Source of the DNA: Erythrobacter dokdonensis DSW-74
GTDB lineage: Bacteria > Pseudomonadota > Alphaproteobacteria > Sphingomonadales > Sphingomonadaceae
Length of the DNA: 64,000 bases
Assembly: GCF_001677335.1 (NCBI RefSeq)
Contig: NZ_LZYB01000002.1
Span: 434,001 to 498,000, forward strand
Direction: 5' to 3'
Below, piece after piece: positions 1 through 8,652 of the stretch. How positions within the stretch are numbered: the first letter of the stretch is position 1; each line of letters begins with the position of its first letter. The notes beneath the pieces are model-generated. The model was given only the letters and a program-made list of their open reading frames with translations. It had not been told where the DNA came from and searched no databases. Made by a program: the position numbers and the translations under genes.

Positions 1-1265
1 CAGGATTGTGGGTCGCCATTGCCCGCCTGCGCTTTCGCGGTGGCGAGCACCTCACCGCTCTCGAGGCCGCCGACCGCGCACTGGCACTGGGACCCGATCA
101 CGCTCCGGCCTTGCTGATGCGGGCCCTGATGGTGCGCGATGCACATGGATTTGTCGATGCCCTGCCATGGTTCGAGGCTGCGCTTGCTGCTGACAGGACC
201 AACGCCGATGCATGGGCCGAATTTGCGGCGACGCTGGGCGATGGCGGGCGGTATCGCGAGATGCTGGAGGCCGTGCACGAATTGGCCAAGGTTGCTCCCG
301 ACGATCCGCGCCTATTCTATCTTCAGGCGGTATTGGCCCAGCGCGGTGGCAAGCCGGTTCTGGCGCGCAGCTTGCTCCAGCGCAGCGGTATGACAGCTGG
401 CGGCGTTCCCGCAGCGCAGCTGCTCGATGCGCTGATCAATCTCGATCAGGGCAATTTCGATAGCGCCGCGGCGCAACTCGAAGCGCTTGCCGCGCGCCAG
501 CCTGCCAATGCGCGTGTGCGGACACTGCTGGCGCGCGCGCTTTTTTTGGGTGGGCGCGAGGCGGAACTGGTGGATCAGTTTGCGTCCGATGCCGAACGGC
601 CGGCAGCCTCGCCATATCTCGTGATGCTTGTGGCGCGCGCGTATGAGCGGCTCGGCGACAGGGGCGCTGCAGCACCTCTGCTGGAACGTGCTTTTGCCGA
701 GGCAAGCAGGGTGCCTTCGGCATTGGCCCGGCGATCGAGTCTGCCGCAGCCGACCGCGGAACTGCGCACGCTTGCCACCGCCGGAAACTGGAACGGAGCG
801 CGTAGTGCGGCGCGGGACTATCGCAGCCGCTTTCCGGCCTCGGCTGATCTCGCCCAGCTCGAAGGCGATGCTGCCCTTGGCGCAGGCGACGGGCAAGCCG
901 CGCTTGCAGCCTACGCAGCGGCGGCTCGCTTGCGCCGGCCATGGCCACTTACCCGAAAGGTGCTTTTTGCCTCACGACGCATCGGCGAAGGTCTTGCCGC
1001 AGACACGCTGCTGGCGCGGCATGTGGCGGGCGAACCTGACAATATAGCGGCGCTCGTCGACCTTGCCCGCCTGATGGGCACAGGCGCGGACTGGCAGCGC
1101 AGCGCGATGCTGCTCGATCACGCGATCGCGCTTGGCGGAGGGCATGATCCGGCGCTGCTGGCGCTAAGGGCCAAGGCAGCGGAGGGGCTCGGTAATGACG
1201 CGGAGGCTAAGCGGTTTGCAGGTCTTGCCGGCGAACTTCGTCCACCGGCTCTTGCCGCTCGGTAA
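1..1265 (+). CDS. Tetratricopeptide-repeat protein, 5' partial
   Basis: The reading frame is open from the left edge of the window, so the true start is probably upstream; the first possible start inside is a TTG at position 6. The 419 visible residues are Ala/Leu-rich helical pairs with the TPR pattern (for example ALDRALALGPDHAPAL-like and ARALFLGGREAELV-like units) repeated along the whole length. TPR proteins are scaffolds for protein-protein contacts. No catalytic domain, signal peptide or membrane segment is seen in the visible part, and the partner is unknown. A BASS-type transporter gene follows after 42 bp on the same strand. Confidence 0.75.
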   Translation, partial: GLWVAIARLRFRGGEHLTALEAADRALALGPDHAPALLMRALMVRDAHGFVDALPWFEAALAADRTNADAWAEFAATLGDGGRYREMLEAVHELAKVAPDDPRLFYLQAVLAQRGGKPVLARSLLQRSGMTAGGVPAAQLLDALINLDQGNFDSAAAQLEALAARQPANARVRTLLARALFLGGREAELVDQFASDAERPAASPYLVMLVARAYERLGDRGAAAPLLERAFAEASRVPSALARRSSLPQPTAELRTLATAGNWNGARSAARDYRSRFPASADLAQLEGDAALGAGDGQAALAAYAAAARLRRPWPLTRKVLFASRRIGEGLAADTLLARHVAGEPDNIAALVDLARLMGTGADWQRSAMLLDHAIALGGGHDPALLALRAKAAEGLGNDAEAKRFAGLAGELRPPALAAR

Positions 1266-1307
1266 AGCATGACTGCTCGACATTCGTGGCGATGAGGGGC
1301 AGGGCGC

Positions 1308-2276
1308 ATGACGATGTTCTCCCGCCGCCTTCCCTTCCTGAGCGATCCGATGATCGCGGTGCTCCTGATCGCCACCGCGCTTGCACTCTTGCTGCCGGCA
1401 ACGGGTGATGGAGCCGATATCGCGCGGCACGTTTCCAATGGCGGGATCTTTCTGCTGTTCCTCGTCAACGGTATGCGGATCCGCCGCAGCGAGATTTCAC
1501 GCGGGATTGCCAACTGGCGCTTCTTCGGTCCGTTGATGCTGTTTGTGTTCGGCGGAATGGCTCTGGCGGGGCTCGGTTTTGCCAGCCTTGCCGGCGGCAT
1601 GCTGCCCCCGCTGGTTGCGCTCGGGTTCATTTATCTCGGTTGTTTGCCGTCCACGATTCAGTCGGCCACATCTTACACTAGCCTTGCTGATGGAAATGTC
1701 GCGCTGGCGGTGATCGGTGCGGCGCTGATCAACATTGCGGGGGTGTTTGTCAGCGCGCCGCTGTTTGCGCTGCTTGGCGGGGGCGAAGCAGGCGACATCG
1801 GCAACGAGGCGATCATCCGTATCGGGCTGATCCTGGTACTACCCTTCGTGATCGGACAGGCGGTGCAGGACAGGGTCATTGATCGGATCGCGGCCCAGCG
1901 GGCGCGCATTGTCTGGTTGGATCGCGCAGTTATCGGTCTTGCTGTCTATGTCGCCTTTTCAGGTGCAGTCGAACAGGGGCTTGTTCGCCTGTTCGCGCCC
2001 GTCGACTGGGCCGTGCTGGTGACGCTGGTGATGGTGCTGCTCGCGCTGGCGCTCGGCGCAGCGTGGGGCACCGGCGGTCTTTTACGCCTGCCAAGGGCGG
2101 ACCGCATCACCTTCCTGTTTGCAGGATCGCAAAAGAGCGTCGCAATCGGCGCGCCGCTGGCTGCCATCCTTTTTCCTGCCGAGAGCGCCGGTTTCCTGAT
2201 CGCGCCGCTGCTGCTCTATCACCTCGCTCAGCTGGTGCTGGCAGCCCCGCTGGCTACGCGTCTGGCACGGGGTTAG
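1308..2276 (+). CDS. Bile acid:sodium symporter (BASS/SBF-like) family transporter
   Basis: A 322-residue integral membrane protein with about nine or ten hydrophobic helices. The central LGFIYLGCLPSTIQSATSYT stretch matches the conserved core of SBF-like (YfeH-type) members of the bile acid:sodium symporter superfamily, and the late GSQKSVAIGAPLA stretch is also typical. Members move organic anions with sodium across the inner membrane; the substrate cannot be told here. The start at ATG 1308 has a purine-rich AGGGGCAGGG just upstream. The 3' end overlaps the convergent DUF475 gene by 23 bp. Confidence 0.85.
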   Translation: MTMFSRRLPFLSDPMIAVLLIATALALLLPATGDGADIARHVSNGGIFLLFLVNGMRIRRSEISRGIANWRFFGPLMLFVFGGMALAGLGFASLAGGMLPPLVALGFIYLGCLPSTIQSATSYTSLADGNVALAVIGAALINIAGVFVSAPLFALLGGGEAGDIGNEAIIRIGLILVLPFVIGQAVQDRVIDRIAAQRARIVWLDRAVIGLAVYVAFSGAVEQGLVRLFAPVDWAVLVTLVMVLLALALGAAWGTGGLLRLPRADRITFLFAGSQKSVAIGAPLAAILFPAESAGFLIAPLLLYHLAQLVLAAPLATRLARG

Positions 2277-3321
2277 TCGCGCGTCCTGCGCGGTTGTGGC
2301 GGATCGACCAGAATAGCGACAATCCGATCAGGATCGCACCGATCAGCCCGGTGAAGGTTTCCGGGATGTGGTATCGCGCCGAGACAAGCATGATCGCGCC
2401 CAGCACGATGATCGCCCAGAAGGCACCGTGTTCGAGATAGCGATACTCCGCCAGCGTCCCGGCCTTGACGAGGTGGATTGTCATCGAACGCACGAACATG
2501 GCGCCGACCGACAGGCCGATGGCGATCACGATCATGTTGTTCGACAGCGCAAAGGCCCCGATCACCCCGTCGAAACTGAAGCTCGCATCGAGCACTTCGA
2601 GATAGAGGAACCCGCCGAGCCCGGAGCGCACGATCGCGCCGCTTGCCTTCTTGGCCGCCTCGCGCTGTTCGATGATCGCGCCCAGCGCATTGACGCCGAT
2701 ATAGGTGACAAGGCCGAGGATCCCGGCGGTGAGAAAGGTCAGCGCATCATCGGGTGCAAGCATGGTCGAAACGCCGTAGACCAGCGAGAGCACAAGCCCG
2801 ATCTCGACCGCGGGCACTGTGGAAAAGCGGTTGATCGCCTGCTCGACGGACGCGATCCAGTGCACGTCCTTGTCGGAATCGAAAAAGAAGCTGAGGCCGA
2901 CCATCGCCAGGAACGCGCCGCCGAACCCGGCAATGCCGATATGCGCGCTGGAGATGATGCGTTCATATTCCTCGGGATTGCCTAGCGAGAGCTCGACCGC
3001 CTCCCACGGACCGATCTGTGCGGCGATCGAGACGATGGCGATGGGAAAGATGATCCGCATCCCGAACACCGCGATCAGGATACCGATGGTCAGGAAGCGT
3101 TGCTGCCAGACCGGGTCCATCTCGCGCAGGACCGTGGCGTTGACCACGGCATTGTCGAAGCTGAGCGAAATCTCGAGGATCGAAAGCACGAAGACGATCC
3201 ACAGGATCGACAGCATCCCGCCGAGTGATCCGGTGCTGGCCCAACCGTAATAGCCCGCCAGCGCAAGGCAGACGGCGGTGAAACCGAAGGAAAAAGCGTA
3301 GAAGCGCAGCAGGGTGTGCAT
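2254..3321 (-). CDS. DUF475 (TerC-like) integral membrane protein
   Basis: A 355-residue protein with about nine membrane helices. The conserved SLSFDNAVVNA stretch near residue 55 is the signature shared by DUF475 and TerC-type proteins, whose paired acidic residues in membrane helices are thought to bind metal ions. TerC-family proteins are linked to tellurite resistance and manganese export; DUF475 itself has no settled function, so metal transport is only inferred. panB lies 35 bp upstream on the same strand and may be co-transcribed. The last 23 bp overlap the convergent transporter gene. Confidence 0.85.
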   Translation of the reverse strand: MHTLLRFYAFSFGFTAVCLALAGYYGWASTGSLGGMLSILWIVFVLSILEISLSFDNAVVNATVLREMDPVWQQRFLTIGILIAVFGMRIIFPIAIVSIAAQIGPWEAVELSLGNPEEYERIISSAHIGIAGFGGAFLAMVGLSFFFDSDKDVHWIASVEQAINRFSTVPAVEIGLVLSLVYGVSTMLAPDDALTFLTAGILGLVTYIGVNALGAIIEQREAAKKASGAIVRSGLGGFLYLEVLDASFSFDGVIGAFALSNNMIVIAIGLSVGAMFVRSMTIHLVKAGTLAEYRYLEHGAFWAIIVLGAIMLVSARYHIPETFTGLIGAILIGLSLFWSIRHNRAGRATNPVPDA

Positions 3322-3356
3322 GGCGGACTGGGGCCTTGCTTGAGCGGGGGTGAGAC

Positions 3357-4229
3357 TCAGTCTTTGGGCTGATAGGTTTGTTCTTCGCCCGGGAAGCTGC
3401 GCGCGCGCACTTCCTCGGCATAGCGGGCAACGGTGCGGTCGATCACGCCGGCGATGTCTTCATAGCGCTTCACGAAGCGCGGCACCCGTTCGAACATGCC
3501 GAGCATGTCCTCGGTGACCAGCACCTGCCCGTCGCACTGTGCCGAGGCACCGATGCCGATGGTAGGGCAGGCAACAGCCTGTGTGGCGGTGATGGCGATG
3601 GGTTCGACCACGCCTTCGATGACGATGGCAAAGGCTCCGGCCTCATCCAGCGCCTTGGCGTCGGAGACGATCTTCTCGGCCTCGGCATCGGACCGTCCGC
3701 GCGCGCCGTATCCGCCCAGCACGTTGACGGCTTGAGGGGTGAGGCCGACATGGCCCATCACCGGGATGCCACGCTGGCTGAGAAAGGCCACCGTCGGCGC
3801 CATCGCCGCGCCTCCTTCAAGCTTTACCGCCGCAGCGCCGGTCTGCTTGAGGAGTAGGGCCGCGCTTTCGAAAGCCTGTTCGGGCGAAGCCTCGTAGGAT
3901 CCGAAAGGCATGTCGACCACCACCACCGAATGGTAGGATCCGCGCACCACCGCCGCACCGTGGTTGGCCATCATTTCCAGCGTCACCGGCACGGTCGATG
4001 GCAGGCCATAGATCACCTGCCCGAGCGAATCCCCCACCAGCAGCAGGTCGCAATGCGCATCGAGCAATTGTGCCTGGCGTGCGGTATAGGCGGTGAGCAT
4101 CACCAGCGGCTCTGCAGTGACGCCATCCACTTTGCGTGCGCGAATGCGCGGCACAGTGAGGCGGCGGATCGGCTGCGGGGTGGGGTTGGCCCGGCTGGTG
4201 CTCGTATCGAGCTGGAAAGTGGTGGACAT
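3357..4229 (-). CDS. panB: 3-methyl-2-oxobutanoate hydroxymethyltransferase (ketopantoate hydroxymethyltransferase)
   Basis: PanB transfers a hydroxymethyl group from 5,10-methylene-tetrahydrofolate to alpha-ketoisovalerate, the first committed step to pantothenate and CoA. Hallmarks are [26 protein letters not shown] (metal and substrate site) and [14 protein letters not shown] chose the ATG at 4229 (290 residues) over longer in-frame extensions because it has an AAGGGCGG element upstream and because the extension has no PanB character. The pathway connects to the ilv genes further along, which make its substrate, and to coaD, the fourth step of the CoA branch, also in this window. Confidence 0.95.
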   Translation of the reverse strand: MSTTFQLDTSTSRANPTPQPIRRLTVPRIRARKVDGVTAEPLVMLTAYTARQAQLLDAHCDLLLVGDSLGQVIYGLPSTVPVTLEMMANHGAAVVRGSYHSVVVVDMPFGSYEASPEQAFESAALLLKQTGAAAVKLEGGAAMAPTVAFLSQRGIPVMGHVGLTPQAVNVLGGYGARGRSDAEAEKIVSDAKALDEAGAFAIVIEGVVEPIAITATQAVACPTIGIGASAQCDGQVLVTEDMLGMFERVPRFVKRYEDIAGVIDRTVARYAEEVRARSFPGEEQTYQPKD

Positions 4230-4369
4230 GATGCCGCCCTTAGCCTTCGCGTGGGCAGAACGCAAAACCTCCCCCTTGGCGTGGCCGGTGAAACATTGCA
4301 CAGAGGGCGGCACATGCGCTGATGCGTGACGCGCGCATCCGGGATTAGCGACAAAAGGATTCTTCGATC

Positions 4370-5773
4370 ATGGTAGCCACTTCAGCAACAGCGCGCGACG
4401 GCTGGTCATCGCGCACGGCTTTTGTGCTGGCGGCGATCGGTTCGGCGGTGGGGCTGGGCAATCTTGTGCGTTTTCCGGCCGAGGCGGGGGCCAATGGCGG
4501 CGGTGCCTTCGTGCTTTTCTATATCCTGTGCATCGTGCTGATCGGCCTGCCGGTGCTCTTGTGTGAAACCCTGATCGGGCGGCACGGACAGGCGGCTGCG
4601 CCCGAAAGCTATCGCAAGCTCGCAGTTGAATCCGGCGCGTCCAGGGCATGGGAACTGGTGGCGTCGCTTGGCGTCTTTTCGGCCTTTCTGGTGCTCAGCT
4701 TCTACTGCGTGCTGGGCGGCTGGGTGCTCTATTACATCGGCACCTTTGCCGCCGATCTGGCGGCGACCGGCGTGACCGGCCCGGCCTTCGACGGGGTTCC
4801 CTACGAGGAAGTCGAGGCGCTGTTTCCGGCCATGATCGGCAACGGGATGGTGACCAGTCTGCTCGATCTCCTGTTCCTTGGCATCACGCTGGTGTTCGTT
4901 GCTCGCGGGGTTTCGGGCGGGATCGAGAAGGTCGCGGTTTACCTGATGCCGACCTTCTTCGTGCTGCTGCTGGGCATCACGGTCTACGGCTTTTTCGGCG
5001 GAGCGATGCAGGAGACCTTCGCCTATCTGTTCACCTTCGAGCCGGAAAAACTCACGCCCGAAGTGATGCTCGCCGCTGTCGGACAGGCGTTCTTTTCGCT
5101 CTCGCTCGGGGTTGCAGGGATGGTGACCTATGGCGCCTATGTAGGGCGCGACGTCAATCTTGCGGGGACTTCGGTGGTGATTGCCGGGGCCGATACCGCT
5201 GTGGCGCTGATTGCAGGGCTGTGCATCTTTCCGATCGTGTTTGCAGCGGGTCTTGCGCCGAATGGCGGGCTTGGTCTCATGTTCCAGACCCTGCCCCATG
5301 CCTTCCAGGAAATACCGTTCGGGTCGCTGATCGGGCTCGCGTTCTTCGTCATGGTCGCCTTTGCCGCGCTGACCAGTTCGGTGGCGCTGATGGAGGTGCC
5401 GACAGCTTGGGTAATCGACCGCTTCAACCTGCGCCGCGGGGCTGCGGCGGTGTTGGTGACGTTCGGTGCGGCGTTTCTGGGGGTGCTTTCGGCGCTTTCG
5501 ACAGGAGCTTTGGCGGATTTCCATCCGCTCGGGTTCATTCCATTGTTCGAAGGCATGGGTACGCTTGACGCGCTCGACGGGCTGACCAGCAAGCTGACCA
5601 TGCCGATCTGCGCCTTGCTGACTTCGGTCTTTGTCGGCTGGATTGCCGACCGGCGGCTGGTCGACAGCGAGAACGGACTTTCGGGTGGAGTGCATCTGTT
5701 CTGGCGCTTCCTTGTCCGCTTTGCCTGTCCCCTTGCGCTCGTGGCTATCATGGTCTTTGGCCTGATGGGCTGA
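4370..5773 (+). CDS. Sodium-dependent transporter, NSS/SNF family
   Basis: A 467-residue protein with 11-12 predicted membrane helices. The N-terminal GSAVGLGNLVRFPAEAGANG matches the sodium/substrate-binding unwound helix 1 of LeuT-type neurotransmitter:sodium symporters. Bacterial members usually take up amino acids or related amines with sodium. The substrate is unknown. It is divergent from panB, with both starts facing a gap of about 140 bp. The next gene, imuA, has its own LexA-controlled promoter, so the two are probably separate transcription units. Confidence 0.92.
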   Translation: MVATSATARDGWSSRTAFVLAAIGSAVGLGNLVRFPAEAGANGGGAFVLFYILCIVLIGLPVLLCETLIGRHGQAAAPESYRKLAVESGASRAWELVASLGVFSAFLVLSFYCVLGGWVLYYIGTFAADLAATGVTGPAFDGVPYEEVEALFPAMIGNGMVTSLLDLLFLGITLVFVARGVSGGIEKVAVYLMPTFFVLLLGITVYGFFGGAMQETFAYLFTFEPEKLTPEVMLAAVGQAFFSLSLGVAGMVTYGAYVGRDVNLAGTSVVIAGADTAVALIAGLCIFPIVFAAGLAPNGGLGLMFQTLPHAFQEIPFGSLIGLAFFVMVAFAALTSSVALMEVPTAWVIDRFNLRRGAAAVLVTFGAAFLGVLSALSTGALADFHPLGFIPLFEGMGTLDALDGLTSKLTMPICALLTSVFVGWIADRRLVDSENGLSGGVHLFWRFLVRFACPLALVAIMVFGLMG

Positions 5774-5824
5774 CCCCTCGCGCGGGGGATGGTGCGAGGG
5801 CGTTGCAAAGGCGCGCCCGATATG

Positions 5825-5839
5825 GAACATAATGGGAAC
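5825..5839 (+). promoter_or_regulatory. LexA (SOS) box before imuA-imuB
   Basis: GAAC at 5825-5828 and GAAC at 5836-5839 are separated by exactly 7 bases (ATAATGG). This is the alphaproteobacterial LexA operator GAAC-N7-GAAC. CATAAT at 5828-5833 could be the -10 hexamer, so bound LexA would cover the promoter. The box lies 38 bp upstream of the imuA ATG. Confidence 0.88.
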
Positions 5840-5877
5840 AAATCCAGCTCTCCCGAGTCTTCCCATCGAGTCGTTCC

Positions 5878-6654
5878 ATGTTTGAAGCTATTGCCATTCC
5901 GGGTGCGCCGTCACCCTTGATCTGCTCTCCGCTTCCGGGTGTCCCTGGCGTGCGTCAACCCGACGCGCGATGGCGTCCGGGGCTGGCGGAGCAGCCCTTG
6001 CATTCGGAGATCTTCGCTTCCTGCGAGGAGGCGAGTGGTGCCGCTCTGGCGCTTGCACTGGCGCGCGATGCCTTGGCCTTGTCGGGGGAGGAGGGGACGA
6101 AACAGGGGCGCCATGTGCTGTGGGTGCAGGACCGTGCGGCGATCCGGCGGGGCGGGCGGCCCTGCCTTCAGGGCCTGCCTGCGGACCTGCGCCACCGGCT
6201 GATCCATGTCGCGGCCAATACGCCCGAGGATGCGCTGTTCGCGCTGGAGGAGGGGCTGAAATGCCGCGACCTGGCCTGCGTGATCGGCGAGATCGCAGGC
6301 AATCCGCGGGCATTGTCTTTCGCTGCCTCGCGCCGCCTGAGCCTTGCGGCGGAGCGCCATGGGATTGCGCTGTGGCTGGTGCGGCTTGATGCTGCGCCTG
6401 ATCTCAGCTCTGCCCGGATGCGCTGGCGGGTGCGGGCAGCGGTCTCCCCGCGCCCGCGCTGGAACCCTGCCGCACCCGGCCGTGCCACATGGCATGCCGA
6501 GTTGTTCCGCGCCCGGGCCCACCCGCCGGGCAAATGGATGCTGGACGATGCCGATGGAACACTGCGCCCCGTCTCGGCCGCGGACGCGCCGGATCCTCGC
6601 GATCTGGCTCGCCCGACTGTCGGTCGATCGCTGGCGGCTCGCGCTCGCGCCTGA
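5878..6654 (+). CDS. imuA: ImuA, SOS mutagenesis accessory protein (RecA/SulA-like)
   Basis: A 258-residue protein resembling the ImuA family, distant RecA relatives that accompany ImuB and DnaE2 in the damage-induced mutasome. Supporting stretches are LHSEIFASCEEASGAA near residues 40-55 and the central DALFALEEGLKCRDLACVIG, which is typical of the family. A LexA box lies 38 bp before the start. The 3' end overlaps the imuB reading frame by about 100 bp in another frame, a common arrangement that suggests translational coupling. Known biology: ImuA, ImuB and DnaE2 together cause induced mutagenesis in Caulobacter and Mycobacterium relatives. Confidence 0.88.
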   Translation: MFEAIAIPGAPSPLICSPLPGVPGVRQPDARWRPGLAEQPLHSEIFASCEEASGAALALALARDALALSGEEGTKQGRHVLWVQDRAAIRRGGRPCLQGLPADLRHRLIHVAANTPEDALFALEEGLKCRDLACVIGEIAGNPRALSFAASRRLSLAAERHGIALWLVRLDAAPDLSSARMRWRVRAAVSPRPRWNPAAPGRATWHAELFRARAHPPGKWMLDDADGTLRPVSAADAPDPRDLARPTVGRSLAARARA

Positions 6655-8167
6655 AGACCGCATCGCCGCAGATAGCGTCCCCACCGCGCTGGTTGCCGAG
6701 ACCGCACATGGTCCGCGGATTGCCGCCGCCAATGATGCGGGTCTTGCGGCAGGTGCCCGCCCCGGCATGCTGCTGGCTGATGCGCGCGTGCTATGCCCCC
6801 AACTGGCCGTCGCCCCATCCGACCCGGCGGGCGATCTTGCTGCGCTGGAAAAGCTGGCGCTGTGGGCGCAGCGCTGGGGACCATGGAGCGCGCTCGACCC
6901 GCCCGATGGCGTATTGGTCGACGTCACTGGTGCCGCGCATCTGTTTGGCGGCGAGGATGCTCTGCTGACGGACGTTTCCTGTAGCTTTGCCCGGCAGGGT
7001 CTGACGGTGCGCGCAGCGCTCGCGCCCACCGCCGGTGCAGCATGGGCGCTGGCACATTTTGCGCCTGCCGGGACCATCCTTGTGCCTGACGAGGATCCAT
7101 TGCCACTGCTCGCCGACCTGCCGGTGGCCGCGCTGCGGCTTGATGAAGATGTACTAACCGTCTTGCGGCGCTTGGGCATCAAACGGCTTGGCGAGTTGGC
7201 CGGTGTCTCAGGCATCGGGGATGATCCACAGCACGAGGCCGCGGCCCGCGATGCGCTGCGCCGCCGGTTCCGGGGTCGCCATTCCCCCGCCGCCAATCCG
7301 CTGCTGCGGCTCGACCAGTTGCTGGGCAAGGTGCCCGAGCCGCTTCTGCCTGTGCTCGCTCGCCCCCAGCCGATGGTGCAGCGCCGCCTGCTGGAGCCGA
7401 TTCGTCACCGCAATCTGCTTGATCGGGTGGTGCGCGACCTTGCCGAAGATATGGTGCGCGCTCTCGAAGCGCGGGGCGAGGGCGCGCGCCGGCTTGAACT
7501 GGGACTGTGGCGGGTCGATGGCGAGGTGCTTGTGCGTCGCATCGAACTCGCCGCCGCCACCCGCGAGGCGGACCACATGATCCGGCTGTTTGCCACAAGG
7601 CTTGATGATGTCGAGGCCGGTTTCGGGATCGAGGTTATCCAACTGCGCTCTAGCTGGAGTGAGCCCTTGGCACTCTCGCAGGCCGATCTCGACTCTGCCG
7701 CCGAACGTCACGGTACTTCGCTTGCTGCCTGCGTTGATCGGCTTGCCGTCCGGTTGGGGACCAGAGCAGTCACCCGTCCGGTCGCTCGCGCCAGCCACAT
7801 TCCCGAACGCGCGCAGGGCTGGCAGGCGCCGTTTGATCCCTTGCCACCGGTGCAGGGTATGCTTCCCTTCAACGTCCGCCCCTTGAAGCTGTTCGACCGG
7901 CCAGAGCCTATCGCTGTGCTCTATGCCTCGCCCGATGGCTACCCTCAGCGCTTCCGCTGGCGTGGCGCTGTGCGCGACGTGGTGCGGGTGGAAGGGCCGG
8001 AACGCATCGCACCGGAATGGTGGCGCGAACGTTCCACTGCCCGGCTGCGCGATTATTACCGGATCGAGGACGAGACGGGACGGCGTTACTGGATATACCG
8101 TCAGGGGCTGGCAGATGACGGGCGCGGCGGCATGCCGGAGTGGTTCCTGCAAGGGCTGTTTGCCTGA
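6554..8167 (+). CDS. imuB: ImuB, catalytically inactive Y-family polymerase-like protein
   Basis: ImuB is the hub of the DnaE2 mutasome: a Y-family polymerase fold that bridges the beta clamp, ImuA and DnaE2. The family start RRILAIWLARLSVDRWRL is seen near residue 12. The active-site acids of true Y polymerases are not present: the usual IDExYLDVT segment reads PDGVLVDVTGAAHLFGG. The C-terminal region has PLKLFDRPEPI, a conserved ImuB stretch near the clamp-contact area. ATG 6554 or 6548 are the plausible starts; the frame is open further upstream, but that part is antisense-like and overlaps imuA. About 537 residues. Confidence 0.92.
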   Translation: MEHCAPSRPRTRRILAIWLARLSVDRWRLALAPEDRIAADSVPTALVAETAHGPRIAAANDAGLAAGARPGMLLADARVLCPQLAVAPSDPAGDLAALEKLALWAQRWGPWSALDPPDGVLVDVTGAAHLFGGEDALLTDVSCSFARQGLTVRAALAPTAGAAWALAHFAPAGTILVPDEDPLPLLADLPVAALRLDEDVLTVLRRLGIKRLGELAGVSGIGDDPQHEAAARDALRRRFRGRHSPAANPLLRLDQLLGKVPEPLLPVLARPQPMVQRRLLEPIRHRNLLDRVVRDLAEDMVRALEARGEGARRLELGLWRVDGEVLVRRIELAAATREADHMIRLFATRLDDVEAGFGIEVIQLRSSWSEPLALSQADLDSAAERHGTSLAACVDRLAVRLGTRAVTRPVARASHIPERAQGWQAPFDPLPPVQGMLPFNVRPLKLFDRPEPIAVLYASPDGYPQRFRWRGAVRDVVRVEGPERIAPEWWRERSTARLRDYYRIEDETGRRYWIYRQGLADDGRGGMPEWFLQGLFA

Positions 8168-8221
8168 ACTGTCGGATTGTGCGCTCAGATTTCCTTTACC
8201 GGTTCGTGCTAACACGACAGC

Positions 8222-8554
8222 ATGAACCTGAAATCGATCCCTCGCGCCTCGGAGCGCCGCGCGCTCAGCCTGATGGTAAAGAGCCGGGTTCGTTCACGCC
8301 CTGTCTTTGTCGATCTGATCGACATTTCCGAGGGCGGGTGCAAGATCCGCGGCAAGCCCGGCTTTGCCAGCATCGGTGACCGGGTGACGATGAAGGTCGC
8401 CGGAATCAACGCGCCGCTTGGGCTGATTGCCTGGATCGAGGGACCCTTCGCCGGAGTGGCCTTCGAAGGCATGATGCACCCTGCGGTGCTCGATCATCTG
8501 TGCAGCGAGGGCATCATCAAGCCCGAGGATACCAAGCTCTACCGTTCGCGCTGA
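8222..8554 (+). CDS. PilZ-domain protein
   Basis: A 110-residue single-domain protein. It shows the two c-di-GMP-binding elements of PilZ domains: the RxxxR element (R8-A-S-E-R12) near the N-terminus and DISEGG (D/NxSxxG) about 25 residues later, followed by the GDRVTMKV beta strand. Both motifs being intact suggests nucleotide binding. It lies between the two SOS units, 54 bp after imuB and 98 bp before the radical SAM gene, and has no LexA box of its own. It could be read through from imuB, but there is no proof of a repair role. Confidence 0.85.
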   Translation: MNLKSIPRASERRALSLMVKSRVRSRPVFVDLIDISEGGCKIRGKPGFASIGDRVTMKVAGINAPLGLIAWIEGPFAGVAFEGMMHPAVLDHLCSEGIIKPEDTKLYRSR

Positions 8555-8610
8555 CGACAGCAGCAGGCATGCCGCGCTTGCAAGCTTTGCATTTGGCAGG
8601 GGAGCGCATG

Positions 8611-8625
8611 GAACATATAAGGAAC
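8611..8625 (+). promoter_or_regulatory. LexA (SOS) box before radical SAM-udgX-dnaE2
   Basis: GAAC at 8611-8614 and GAAC at 8622-8625 flank 7 bases (ATATAAG), an exact match to the alphaproteobacterial LexA operator. TATAAG at 8616-8621 could be the -10 element, so the operator sits over the promoter as in the imuA box. The box lies 27 bp before the start of the radical SAM gene. Confidence 0.88.
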
Positions 8626-8652
8626 ATATAGCAATGTTCCCCAAGGTTCCCG

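Noticed and set aside
5774..5810. CCCC/GGGG inverted repeat after the NSS transporter gene as terminator
   Set aside because: The stem is only four bases and no T run follows.
8635..8649. GTTC-N6-GTTC-like pair near the start of the radical SAM gene
   Set aside because: The spacing is 6 bases, not 7, so it does not match the LexA operator; the adjacent GAAC-N7-GAAC is the good one.
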